Source: an uncultured Altererythrobacter sp. (lineage in GTDB: Bacteria; Pseudomonadota; Alphaproteobacteria; Sphingomonadales; Sphingomonadaceae). Taken from it: 64,000 bases of DNA. Location: positions 62,001 through 126,000 of the forward strand of contig CAJXNC010000003.1 of assembly GCA_913056125.1 (NCBI GenBank), read 5' to 3'. Below, piece after piece: positions 1-8,641 of the stretch (positions are counted from its first letter, which is position 1; each line of letters begins with the position of its first letter). Position numbers and translations under genes: made by a program. The notes under the pieces were generated by a model. That model saw only the letters and a program-made list of their open reading frames with translations. It did no database searches and was not told where the DNA came from.

Positions 1-23
1 CGTCGACAGACTGGCGTGGTCTC

Positions 24-51
24 GGCGTCTCAGACCCCAAGCTGAGACGCC
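24..51 (+). terminator. Putative intrinsic terminator of a gene left of the window
   Basis: A perfect 10-bp inverted repeat (24-33 with 42-51) has an 8-base loop and is followed by a short T-rich tract. No gene in the window uses it, so it probably ends a plus-strand transcript coming from outside. The T-tract is interrupted, so strength is uncertain. Confidence 0.45.
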
Positions 52-186
52 TTAGTTTCCTTAACCGTGCGGCTTCGTGCCCCAATCTCCTCCCCCCTAC
101 CTCGCGGGTGCGGAGCTGCACGGTTTCCTTTCCTGCCGGAAATCGACGATCCGCACGTGGCGTGCAAAATGGCAATGGCCATCGAA

Positions 187-219
187 AAGGCCCGCGATCC
201 GTTTTGGATGGCGGGCCTT
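187..219 (-). terminator. Intrinsic terminator of gcrA
   Basis: Inverted repeat 187-195/211-219 is extended inward by a 4-bp stem (197-200/206-209). Read on the minus strand the GC-rich hairpin is followed by TTTTCGAT, the expected form of a rho-independent terminator. It lies about 20 bp beyond the gcrA stop codon. Confidence 0.7.
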
Positions 220-240
220 CTTGTGTCTCGGTTTGTTTTC

Positions 241-924
241 TCAGCGGACGCGCGGTCCGCCGAAGGGCAGGGGTGGCGGGGGACGGCGCGCGCCGCGCGG
301 CAGTTGTGCCTGGTAGGCCCGGCCGCAATGTTCCACGCAATAGGGGAAGCCCGGGTTCACCTTTTCACCGCAGAAGTGGAAATCCGCCTCGCCAGGATGG
401 CCCATCGGCCAGCGGCAAACGCGCTCATTTAGATCGAGCAGGCTGGTCTTGTCAGCGATTTCGGGGCTCGGCTTGGCCGGAACCAGACGGCGCGGAGGAG
501 CCGGCGGGATCGGAGCCTGCTGGTCGCCCGGACCCTGGCGCACGAAGCCGCCGGGACCCACCGAGTGGATCTTGGGCAGGTCTTCCTGACGGTTGGGCAG
601 GGGCTGGCTATTGGCCGGAATGGACTTGGGTGCGGCGGCTTTGGCGGGTTCGGTCGCAGGTGGCGGATCGGCTCGCCTTGGCGCAGGTGCCTTCGCCTTC
701 GGTTTGGCGGCCGGCTTCTTCGCAGGAGCCGCTTCCTTCTTCTTGGCTGCCTTCTTCTCGTTCGCCTTGACGGGCGAGGGTCGCGATTTGAGGCCAAGGC
801 GATGCGCCTTGCCGATCACCGCGTTGCGCGAAACGCCACCGAGCTCGTCAGCGATCTGGCTGGCGGTGGCGCCGCCTTCCCACATCTTGGTCAGCGTGGC
901 GATGCGTTCTTCAGTCCAACTCAT
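241..924 (-). CDS. gcrA: GcrA cell-cycle regulator
   Basis: 227 aa. GcrA is a sigma70-associated transcription factor of Alphaproteobacteria that recognises promoters carrying CcrM-methylated GANTC and drives S-phase and division genes. The N-terminus (residues 1-50) carries the family signature starting MSWTEERIATLTKMWEGG, a helix-turn-helix with the RNAVIGKAHRLGL element. A long Lys/Ala/Pro-rich low-complexity linker (about 50-160) follows. The C-terminal sigma-binding region keeps CRWPMGHPG and two further Cys near PYCVEHC. The linker is longer than in Caulobacter GcrA (about 170 aa), as is common in sphingomonads. Start ATG at 924; the gene is followed by its own terminator. Confidence 0.96.
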   Translation of the reverse strand: MSWTEERIATLTKMWEGGATASQIADELGGVSRNAVIGKAHRLGLKSRPSPVKANEKKAAKKKEAAPAKKPAAKPKAKAPAPRRADPPPATEPAKAAAPKSIPANSQPLPNRQEDLPKIHSVGPGGFVRQGPGDQQAPIPPAPPRRLVPAKPSPEIADKTSLLDLNERVCRWPMGHPGEADFHFCGEKVNPGFPYCVEHCGRAYQAQLPRGARRPPPPLPFGGPRVR

Positions 925-1004
925 TCACAAATCCGTTCTTCAATCCGGCGCTAAGACCCTGCCGGAACTTGCCAGTCTGTGCGCAGGCCGATAGGCGCCG
1001 CAGC

Positions 1005-1907
1005 ATGGCCGATCAAGCTCCTGCGAACTCAACAACGTCCGAAGACGCAATGCAAGAATTCATCGACACCAGTGCAGATGCCGGGCGCAGGTTCCCGCCC
1101 AAAGGGCAGCCGCTGATCACTGGGTTTAACCGGATCGGGCTGTGGAGCCTCTATATTAAGGAGATCCGGCGTTTTCTCAAGGTGCAGACCCAGACTGTTT
1201 GGGCTCCAGCGGTGACAACCCTGCTGTTTCTCGTGATCTTCACTGTCGCGATGGGGCGGGGCGGGCGCGAAGTGCTGGGCGTGCCCTTTGCCACCTTCGT
1301 GGCGCCGGGCCTGATCATGATGGGCATGATGCAGAATGCATTTGCCAATTCCAGCTTCACCCTTCTGGCCGGCAAGATGCAGGGCACGATCATCGACCTG
1401 CTCATGCCGCCGCTGAGCGAGGCCGAATTGATGATCGGAATTGTCGCTGCGGCCATAACCCGCGGCGTGCTGGTCGGCGGGGCCGTGGCGCTCGCCATGT
1501 GGCTCTATCCCGGGGTCGAACTGAACGCGGCGCATCCCTGGGCGATCGTCTGGTTCGGGCTGATGGGAACGACATTCCTTGCGCTGATGGGGTTGCTCAC
1601 CAGCCTCTGGGCGGAAAAATTCGACCACAATGCGGCGGTGACCAACTTCATTGTCGCCCCGCTCAGCCTGCTTTCGGGGACGTTCTACGTCATTTCCAAC
1701 CTGGCACCGATCTTTCAGGCGATCAGTCGCGCCAACCCGTTCTTCTACATGATTTCGGGTTTTCGCTTTGGCTTCCTGGGTGAAAGCGACATCGGCAATA
1801 CGAACGAGGCGGTACTCGGCGCTGCCGTCGGTGTGGGTATACTCAACCTGGTGCTGGGCTTTGCCGCTTATCGCGTACTCAAGAGCGGGTGGAAACTGAA
1901 GAGCTGA
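1005..1907 (+). CDS. ABC-2 type transporter permease
   Basis: 300 aa from the ATG at 1005 (an in-frame TTG at 969 is less likely). The protein has a soluble N-terminus of about 50 residues and then six predicted membrane helices. The glycine/methionine-rich stretch around FVAPGLIMMGMMQNAFANSS is typical of the ABC2_membrane/NodJ-DrrB family that exports polysaccharides, lipids or drugs. The cognate ATPase is not in the window: the upstream gene is gcrA on the other strand and the next gene is hspQ, also opposite, so the partner must lie elsewhere. Substrate unknown. Confidence 0.85.
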   Translation: MADQAPANSTTSEDAMQEFIDTSADAGRRFPPKGQPLITGFNRIGLWSLYIKEIRRFLKVQTQTVWAPAVTTLLFLVIFTVAMGRGGREVLGVPFATFVAPGLIMMGMMQNAFANSSFTLLAGKMQGTIIDLLMPPLSEAELMIGIVAAAITRGVLVGGAVALAMWLYPGVELNAAHPWAIVWFGLMGTTFLALMGLLTSLWAEKFDHNAAVTNFIVAPLSLLSGTFYVISNLAPIFQAISRANPFFYMISGFRFGFLGESDIGNTNEAVLGAAVGVGILNLVLGFAAYRVLKSGWKLKS

Positions 1908-1913
1908 CTGGCC

Positions 1914-2255
1914 TCAATGCGAGAGGCTGCGCCGCAAGTGATAGCGGCCATCGGCAAAACGCTCGAACAATTGTGCCAGTCCCGGATGGTCCACCGGCAG
2001 ACCTTCATCGTCAGGGGCGAGGTTCTGCTGGCTGACATAGGCGACGTAGCTCGTCTCCTCATTCTCCGCCAGCAGGTGGTAGAAGGGCTGGTCCCTGCTG
2101 GGCCGCGATCCCTCGGGGATCGACAGGTACCATTCCTCGCTATTGGCGAAGACCGGGTCGATATCGAAGACCACGCCGCGGAAGTCGAACTTCCGGTGGC
2201 GGACGACATCGCCGATGGCAAAGCGTGCTTTGCTGTTACGGGGAGCCTGGATCAT
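1914..2255 (-). CDS. hspQ: HspQ / YccV-like heat-shock protein
   Basis: 113 aa from the ATG at 2255, which starts directly before the conserved domain (KARFAIGDVVRHRKFDFRG); an in-frame ATG at 2294 would add 13 unconserved residues. The YccV domain fills the protein, with EEWYLSIPE and the QPFYHLLAENEE block characteristic of HspQ. In E. coli HspQ binds hemimethylated DNA, promotes DnaA turnover and is an adaptor/enhancer for Lon protease; length there is 105 aa. It is convergent with the ABC permease, stops 6 bp apart. Confidence 0.92.
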   Translation of the reverse strand: MIQAPRNSKARFAIGDVVRHRKFDFRGVVFDIDPVFANSEEWYLSIPEGSRPSRDQPFYHLLAENEETSYVAYVSQQNLAPDDEGLPVDHPGLAQLFERFADGRYHLRRSLSH

Positions 2256-2461
2256 GCGCCCAGCTTGCGGAAAGAAGAATTCCGACCGTTCCATGCGCTC
2301 GAATATATGTTTTTGCGACTGCGAAACAAGCGCCGGCCTCGGCTAATCCCCGATTACGCCAAAAATAGGCGTCAGAAGGCCTTGGCAAGGCGATATCCTT
2401 CCGCTAACCGGCGCGCTTCGTCGACCGGCGATGCCTTTTCGGCTCGCTTGTACGCTTCAAT

Positions 2462-2552
<91 letters not shown>

Positions 2553-2734
2553 CACTGTCCGAGCCTCTCCCGGGTCTTGTCAGACTATCGTGGCAGCAGC
2601 AGACTAGGGTTCCTAGCTGGGTTCGATGACGGGCCGCACCCTCGAAACCGGTACTCCAGAAGTCTTCTCGCAAATTAACCATATTTAAGGAAGGAATCTC
2701 GCAACCTGCTCCCCGGACAACTGGGAGCAAGACT

Positions 2735-5700
2735 TTGGCGTTCTTCGCCGACATCAGAAAAGGATCCAGACTGTATCCGGCCGTGGGCGTTGCCCTGGTC
2801 GCGCTCGCTTTTGGTCTATTCGCATGGTTCGGGATTACACTGACCCGAGACGCCAGCCGCATCGCGGCGTTCTGGCTCCCAAACGCACTTCTCCTGGCCG
2901 TGATATTGCGTCAGGACTGGCCCCGGGCGGCTCCCTATATGGTCGCCTGCCACCTCGCCAACATCGCTGTCGGATTCGCGGTCGGGGATGCGCCTCTCAC
3001 CGCAGTCGGCCTCGCAATATGCAACTCCGTGGAAGTTGGCATCGTCTATTACACTGTCCGCAGGGTCGTCGGCCGACGACCCGATCTCTCTGACTTCAGG
3101 ACACTCGGCTGGTTTTCCTTCGCTGGCGGCATCTTCGCACCGGCCGTCTCCGCCAGCCTGGCCACCGGCGTCCTTGTTCTATCCGGGAGCGAGGATTTCC
3201 TTGCCAACTGGATGAGTTGGGCGGCGGCCGATGCGCTTGGCATGCTTATCGGCGCGCCCGTCATACTTGTCCTTTTTCGCTCTCTAAGGGGAGAATTCGC
3301 ACTCGACAGCCGGAAGTTCGTCGAATGGGTTGCGGTGCTAGGCATCGGGACGCTGGGAACGGCACTGGTGTTTGCGCAATCGCACTATCCCTTCCTGTTC
3401 ATGGCCTCGCTTTTCGTTCTCTTTGCCGCCTTTCGGCTGGGGATGACCGGAGCTGCAGCCGCCAACCTGATCGTCGCACTGATTGCTACCGTCGCCACCT
3501 CCATGGACAGCGGCCCCGTCCACCTCGTTACAGGCGACATACAAACCAAAGCGTTCGTCCTGCAGGTCTTCCTGCTGTTCACCTTTGCGGGCGCACTTCC
3601 GGTCGCCGCGGCCCTGGCGACGCGCGATCGCCTGCGGACCGAACTAGCCGAGAGCCGCGACCTGACCCGATCGATCTTCGAGAACATGCAGGACGTGGTC
3701 TTCCGGACCGACGAACACGGATGCTGGACCTTCCTGAATCCAGCGTGGGAAGATCTGACCGGCTACACGGTCAAAGAGGCAATCGGCTGGCGGACAACGC
3801 GCCTTCTCCACGAGGAGGACTTCGCAGAGACTCGTGAGATATATCCCCGCTTCATTGCTGGCGAGATGGATGAGATGACGCTGCACCAGCGGTTCCAGCG
3901 AGCCGACGGAGCCATCCGCCATATCGAGGTCAGCGTTACCGCAATACGCTCGCCCGAGGGTGCGTTCCTTGGTTCGTCGGGTAGTATTCGCGACGTGACA
4001 GAAGCCCGCGAGGCGCAGCAGGCGCTCGCAGACAGTGAAAAACGCTTTCAGACGCTCGCCAACCTGTCGCCCGCGGGAATCTTCCGGACGGCGCTCAACG
4101 GCGACTGCACCTATGTAAACCAAGCTTGGCTGGACTTCGCAGGACTCGCAGAGCAAGAGGCAATGGGGAGCGGATGGGCGCGTGCGATCCATCCCGACGA
4201 CGTCGAATGGCTTTCCGAAAACTGGCGGAACGCAGTGGAACGAGCCGGTACGTTCAAGGCGGAATTCCGTTTCAAGCGTCCCGATGGCAGCGTGACGTCG
4301 GTCATGGCCGTTGCAGCGCCCGAAGTGGACGATCACGGCAAGGTCTCGGGCCATATCGGTGTCGTGATTGATATCAGCGATGTTGTCGCCGCGCGCCGCG
4401 CTCTCGAAGAGGAACGGGGCCGCTTCGAGTATCTGGCCGAGAACGCAACAGATGCCATCATCTCGATGAGCCTCGACGGCACGTGCCTGTATGCGTCGCA
4501 AGCGCTCTACGACCTCACCGGTTACAAACCGGAAGAAGTGATCGGAAAGCAGGTGGAAATCCCGATAGCTGAGGAAGGCTTGGCATTGTTGCAGGAAGCC
4601 TATGCCAAGCTTGCCACCGGTGAAATCGACCGCACAAAGCTGGCTTATCATGTGCAGCACAAGACCAGGGGCTGGCGCTGGCACGAGTCCAATGTGCGTC
4701 TCGTCCGCGATCCCGATACGGGCGAACCGATGGAAACCATCGCTTCGGTTCGCGATGTTACCGATCGCAAGGAGATGGAAGATCAATTACGCAAGGCCCG
4801 CGATGCCGCCGAAGCGGCCGCGCAAGCGAAAGCAAGCTTCCTTGCGAATATGAGCCATGAAATTCGTACGCCGATGAACGGTGTGACCGGTTTCGCCGAT
4901 CTCTTGCTGGAAACCGAACTCGATTCCCAACAACGCCAGTATGTCGAACTAATCGCCGAGTCCGGCCGTTCGATGGTCACACTGATCAACGACATCCTTG
5001 ATCTGTCCAAGATCGAGGCCGGTCAGATGGCCGTGGAGGCGGACGCTATCGACATTCAGCACACGGTCGGAGGCACCCTGCGCTTGATGCGCGCCGCCGC
5101 GCACAAGAAAGGCCTCTCTCTGGACGCGGTGTTCCGCGAGGGCACCGAGACTGCGATCATCGGCGACAAGCTGCGCATCCGCCAGATCCTGTCGAACCTC
5201 GTCGGCAATGCAATCAAATTCACCGAGCAGGGTGGAATATCTGTCGTAGCGTCGGTTGAGGATGGTTGCGAAGGCCCGATGCTCCATCTTGCCGTCAGCG
5301 ATACGGGTATAGGTATCGAACAGGATCGCCTGGCGGCGATCTTCGACGAGTTTGTTCAGGCGGACGGATCGACGGTTCGCAAGTTCGGTGGAACTGGTCT
5401 CGGCCTCGCTATCAGCCGCCGCCTTGCGTCGCTTATGGGAGGGTCGCTCTCCGTGACGAGCGAGATTGGCGAAGGCTCCACCTTCACCCTTTGCATTCCC
5501 TTTGTCGCAACATCCAAGACTAGCCGGGGCATCGAAGAAGCTGACGAAAACCGGAGGAAGAGTGCAAGCGGAGAACAGGATGATCGCAAGATACTGGTGG
5601 TCGAGGATCACGAGATCAATCGCCTGCTGGTGACCGCGCTCATCGATAAGGCAGGCTATCGCCACAGCGTCGCGGGAGACGGTCTCGAAGCTATAGAGAT

Positions 5701-6280
5701 GATCGAGGAGGCCACAGCCGACGGAACGCCCTTCAATCTAGTCCTGATGGATGTGCAGATGCCCGGCCTCGATGGCATCGAGGCGACACGGCGCATACGC
5801 GCGTCCGGTAATACTGGTGATCAACTGCCCATCGTGGCGCTCACTGCCAATGCCTACAGGACTGATGTCGAAGAATGCCTTGAGGCCGGAATGCAAGATC
5901 ACCTTGCCAAGCCCGTCCGCATGGGAGAACTCGGCAGGATCTTCGATACTTGGCTACCGAAGCGCCGCTCCGAAGACGCTCCCGACGAGGATGACGAGAC
6001 AGTCAAGGCGCTACGCCCGCGTTACGACGCATTCAAGCGTGAGGCCTTGGCGCAGCTCGAAAAGTGCTTCCAGTCATTGCCCGATCCGACCCCCGACGAG
6101 CTCGATGAGCTAAAGCGCCTGATGCACAAGCTCGCCGGCTCCGCTGCCATATTCGGCGATGAGGAACTCGGTACGCTTGCAGGCCAATTGGAGGACGCCA
6201 TTGAAGCAGTCGAACAGGCCGTTGCGGATCGGGGGATCGGAGACATCATCGACAGTGCCCGCAAGACGATGATCAATTGA
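2735..6280 (+). CDS. MASE1-PAS-PAS-PAS hybrid histidine kinase with REC and Hpt domains
   Basis: 1181 aa from a TTG at 2735 preceded by a GGGAGC ribosome-binding site. Order seen: a membrane MASE1 sensor of about 8 helices (about 10-290); three PAS domains (about 310-430, 440-560, 565-690); HisKA with the phosphoacceptor H708 in NMSHEIRTPMNG; HATPase with the N-box (LSNLVGNAIKF) and G boxes (DTGIGI, GGTGLGL); a receiver with D1006 in LMDVQMPGLDG and Lys in AKPVR; and a C-terminal Hpt with H1131 in MHKLAGSAA. All phosphotransfer residues are intact, so a full His-Asp-His relay is possible. The final receiver could be the single-domain regulator at 9744-10133, whose operon ends against this gene, but that is inference. 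Ligand unknown. Confidence 0.93.
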   Translation: MAFFADIRKGSRLYPAVGVALVALAFGLFAWFGITLTRDASRIAAFWLPNALLLAVILRQDWPRAAPYMVACHLANIAVGFAVGDAPLTAVGLAICNSVEVGIVYYTVRRVVGRRPDLSDFRTLGWFSFAGGIFAPAVSASLATGVLVLSGSEDFLANWMSWAAADALGMLIGAPVILVLFRSLRGEFALDSRKFVEWVAVLGIGTLGTALVFAQSHYPFLFMASLFVLFAAFRLGMTGAAAANLIVALIATVATSMDSGPVHLVTGDIQTKAFVLQVFLLFTFAGALPVAAALATRDRLRTELAESRDLTRSIFENMQDVVFRTDEHGCWTFLNPAWEDLTGYTVKEAIGWRTTRLLHEEDFAETREIYPRFIAGEMDEMTLHQRFQRADGAIRHIEVSVTAIRSPEGAFLGSSGSIRDVTEAREAQQALADSEKRFQTLANLSPAGIFRTALNGDCTYVNQAWLDFAGLAEQEAMGSGWARAIHPDDVEWLSENWRNAVERAGTFKAEFRFKRPDGSVTSVMAVAAPEVDDHGKVSGHIGVVIDISDVVAARRALEEERGRFEYLAENATDAIISMSLDGTCLYASQALYDLTGYKPEEVIGKQVEIPIAEEGLALLQEAYAKLATGEIDRTKLAYHVQHKTRGWRWHESNVRLVRDPDTGEPMETIASVRDVTDRKEMEDQLRKARDAAEAAAQAKASFLANMSHEIRTPMNGVTGFADLLLETELDSQQRQYVELIAESGRSMVTLINDILDLSKIEAGQMAVEADAIDIQHTVGGTLRLMRAAAHKKGLSLDAVFREGTETAIIGDKLRIRQILSNLVGNAIKFTEQGGISVVASVEDGCEGPMLHLAVSDTGIGIEQDRLAAIFDEFVQADGSTVRKFGGTGLGLAISRRLASLMGGSLSVTSEIGEGSTFTLCIPFVATSKTSRGIEEADENRRKSASGEQDDRKILVVEDHEINRLLVTALIDKAGYRHSVAGDGLEAIEMIEEATADGTPFNLVLMDVQMPGLDGIEATRRIRASGNTGDQLPIVALTANAYRTDVEECLEAGMQDHLAKPVRMGELGRIFDTWLPKRRSEDAPDEDDETVKALRPRYDAFKREALAQLEKCFQSLPDPTPDELDELKRLMHKLAGSAAIFGDEELGTLAGQLEDAIEAVEQAVADRGIGDIIDSARKTMIN

Positions 6281-7694
6281 AGCCGACCCGGGGAACCGCC
6301 GACCAGCCTGTTTCCCGTCGCAGATAACGTTTGATGCCTGCTAGCCGGAACACGAGATTCACCTGCCGATATCCGAAGTTTTCGACGATCGCAGCAACGG
6401 CGATACTTGCAAGATCCGCAGCCGTAGGAGTGCGCCGCAATTGGGTTTCCTCCAGCGCCAGTGTGCCGATGCTCAGCGCCGTCCCGAAGACGAATGTCAG
6501 CGCAAGGAATGCCAGTGCCAGTTCGGGCGATAGGATGCCCAATGCCCAGGCGGCAGGAATGATGAGGTAACCGATCAGCTCGGCGGGCGGGCCGATGACG
6601 TCCTCGATCACCAGCAGCGGCATCATCAGCATGCCGATCCGGCCATAACGGGGATTGAAAAGCATCTTGCGATGCGTTCCGAGTGTCTCCAGCGCACCCT
6701 GTTGCCAGCGCGCCCGCTGGTTGCGTAGCCCCGCTAGCGAAATCGGCGCTTCGGTCCAGCAGACGATCTCGGGTACGAACTCGATCTTGTAAGGGATGTT
6801 GTTCTCGCGGCAGTGCCGGTGAATCCGCACCACCAACTCCAGATCTTCGCCGACCGTATCGTGGCGGTACCCGCCAATTTCGACCAGCATCGAACGTCGG
6901 AACAGCCCGAAGGCGCCCGAAATTAGCAGCAGGGAATCGAGTTCCGCGTTCGCAACACGGGCGGTGAGGAAGGCGCGAAGATATTCAACGACTTGAAAAC
7001 GTGCGAGCCATTCTCTCGGGATGGCAATCTTCCTCAGAGACCCGCCCCTGACCTCGCAGCCGTTGACCACGCGGATCGCACCGCCAACGGCAACGAGAGA
7101 TCCGTCATCCAGCATGTACGGCTCGACAGCGCGCAGAAGGCCGTCGGATTCGATGATCGAATCCGCATCGATGACGCAGACCAATGGCGTTTGCGCAAAG
7201 CCGATACCCGCATTGACCGCATCGGCCTTGCGACCGTTTTCCTTGTCGACGACGATAAGATTGCGGTGCGTTCGCGAGCGGTAGATAGCCAATATCCTTG
7301 TCACCTGGAGAGCCGCAACCTGCGGACGGTCTATGGGTACGAGTTCGAAGTCCCGTTTGAGCACATCGATCGTGGCATCCTTGGAACCGTCATTGACCAC
7401 GATGACCTCGTGTTCGGGATATTCGAGCGCCAGCAAGGCCTTGACGCTCTGCGTGATTGACAGCTCCTCGTTATAGGCAGGAGCGATCACCGAGATGGGC
7501 GGCGCCAGGTCTACACCCTTCGACCAAAGGTCTATCAGTCGCGCCGTGGGGCGCGGCCGGTTCCAGAAGGCCCAGCTGGCCACAGCAAGCTGGATCACAC
7601 TGACAAGATTGCGAATGACGACGATGACGAAGCAGGCCAAGGAGAGCCAGAATACCGCCTCGGCCGCGAAATAGAACGCATCTTCGCCGTTCAC
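6273..7694 (-). CDS. Processive family 2 glycosyltransferase, PgaC/BcsA-like
   Basis: 473 aa. One N-terminal membrane helix (about 10-38), a GT-A catalytic domain and three or four C-terminal helices (about 345-430). Catalytic signatures are complete: NDGSKDA (101-107), DxD as DAD at 176-178, the ED pair at 283-284 and the processivity motif Q(Q/R)xRW as QRARW at 326-330. This is the layout of inner-membrane synthases of linear exopolysaccharides such as poly-beta-1,6-GlcNAc synthase; no PilZ domain is present. Last gene of the operon RR-YaiO-HEAT-GT2: its start overlaps the HEAT gene by 4 bp and its stop overlaps the 3' end of the hybrid kinase by 8 bp. The polymer is unknown. Confidence 0.9.
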   Translation of the reverse strand: MNGEDAFYFAAEAVFWLSLACFVIVVIRNLVSVIQLAVASWAFWNRPRPTARLIDLWSKGVDLAPPISVIAPAYNEELSITQSVKALLALEYPEHEVIVVNDGSKDATIDVLKRDFELVPIDRPQVAALQVTRILAIYRSRTHRNLIVVDKENGRKADAVNAGIGFAQTPLVCVIDADSIIESDGLLRAVEPYMLDDGSLVAVGGAIRVVNGCEVRGGSLRKIAIPREWLARFQVVEYLRAFLTARVANAELDSLLLISGAFGLFRRSMLVEIGGYRHDTVGEDLELVVRIHRHCRENNIPYKIEFVPEIVCWTEAPISLAGLRNQRARWQQGALETLGTHRKMLFNPRYGRIGMLMMPLLVIEDVIGPPAELIGYLIIPAAWALGILSPELALAFLALTFVFGTALSIGTLALEETQLRRTPTAADLASIAVAAIVENFGYRQVNLVFRLAGIKRYLRRETGWSAVPRVGFN

Positions 7695-8638
7695 GACGCC
7701 CCTCCCGGAAGTAGCGAAAGCGCTTCCCCGGCACGAATGCGCACCCAGACCGATTCATCCGTGGTGAGTTGTTTCAGCTTCGGTCGAGCACGCGTGAAAC
7801 CCAACTTCGCCACCGTTTGCGCCGCCTGCACGCGAACGAAATCGACCGGATCGGTGAGCATGGGTAGCACCCAAGCCTCGCAACGCGGATCGCCGACACG
7901 CCGTGCGGCTCGCAACGCCGCCGAACGGACTTCCGGTTCCTCGTCTGCAGCCGCCCTCTCGAAATCGCCCAGGTCGGCAAGATCGCCGCTACTCGAGAGC
8001 GCATCGATGAGCATGGCCCGCAGAGGCGGGGTGATCTCTTCGCTCAAAAGCTGGCGTATCTGTTCCGGATGTGTTGCCGCGAGCGAGGCGAAAAGCGCGA
8101 CGTGGAGACGCGTCGGCCGGTTGGCTTCCAGCGCCAGCAGTGAGATCGTGTCACGAAGGGGGGGAAGCCCACCAAGCCGCGCGAGCGCGGCCGCAGCCTC
8201 CAGCTTGATCGTCATGGAGGCGTCGTTCGCCAGCAGCACTTGAAGCGTCTGCACGCAGCGCGGGCTGCCGAATTGTTCGAGTGTCAGGATCGCTTCCGAC
8301 CGTCGCGCCGGGCGGGAGCTGTTGCTGGCTGCAATGGCGGGGTCGAAGAGGCGGTCCTCATCAGCGAGTGCGAGAAGCCGGTCACGCTCCGTTCCACGCA
8401 TGAGGCGTAGCAGGTGGGAGACCGCTTCGAGCTTCGCGGCCGGTGGCAAGTCTGCAGGTGCAGCCGATTCTCCTCCCCCCTCGATACGCGCGAGATAGGC
8501 GCGTGCCGCTCGATGGCGCATCCGTTCGCGCGCTCCCCGGTTCTTCTCGTCCTGCCAGCGCCGCACCACAAGGACAGTTATTAGCGCCAGCATTCCGGCA
8601 AGGAACAGGAAGGAAAGTTCGTAGACAAGAGCTGCCAT
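7691..8638 (-). CDS. Membrane-anchored HEAT-repeat protein
   Basis: 315 aa. One N-terminal membrane helix (about 6-26, LSFLFLAGMLALITVLVV) is followed by a basic stretch and then an all-helical domain. Repeats of about 30 residues with the Asp-Pro/Val-Arg pattern of HEAT/PBS-lyase repeats run along it, clearest in PEVRSAALRAARRVGD, VDFVRVQAAQTVAKLG and VWVRIRAGEALSLL. With one helix and no export cleavage site it should sit on the cytoplasmic side of the inner membrane. It lies 3 bp after the YaiO gene and overlaps the glycosyltransferase start by 4 bp, so it probably scaffolds or regulates the synthase. No characterised equivalent is recognised. Confidence 0.85.
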   Translation of the reverse strand: MAALVYELSFLFLAGMLALITVLVVRRWQDEKNRGARERMRHRAARAYLARIEGGGESAAPADLPPAAKLEAVSHLLRLMRGTERDRLLALADEDRLFDPAIAASNSSRPARRSEAILTLEQFGSPRCVQTLQVLLANDASMTIKLEAAAALARLGGLPPLRDTISLLALEANRPTRLHVALFASLAATHPEQIRQLLSEEITPPLRAMLIDALSSSGDLADLGDFERAAADEEPEVRSAALRAARRVGDPRCEAWVLPMLTDPVDFVRVQAAQTVAKLGFTRARPKLKQLTTDESVWVRIRAGEALSLLPGGAS

Positions 8639-8641
8639 CGG

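Noticed and set aside
3644-4786. Minus-strand frame of 380 codons
   Set aside because: Antisense to the PAS region of the hybrid kinase; no recognisable domain.
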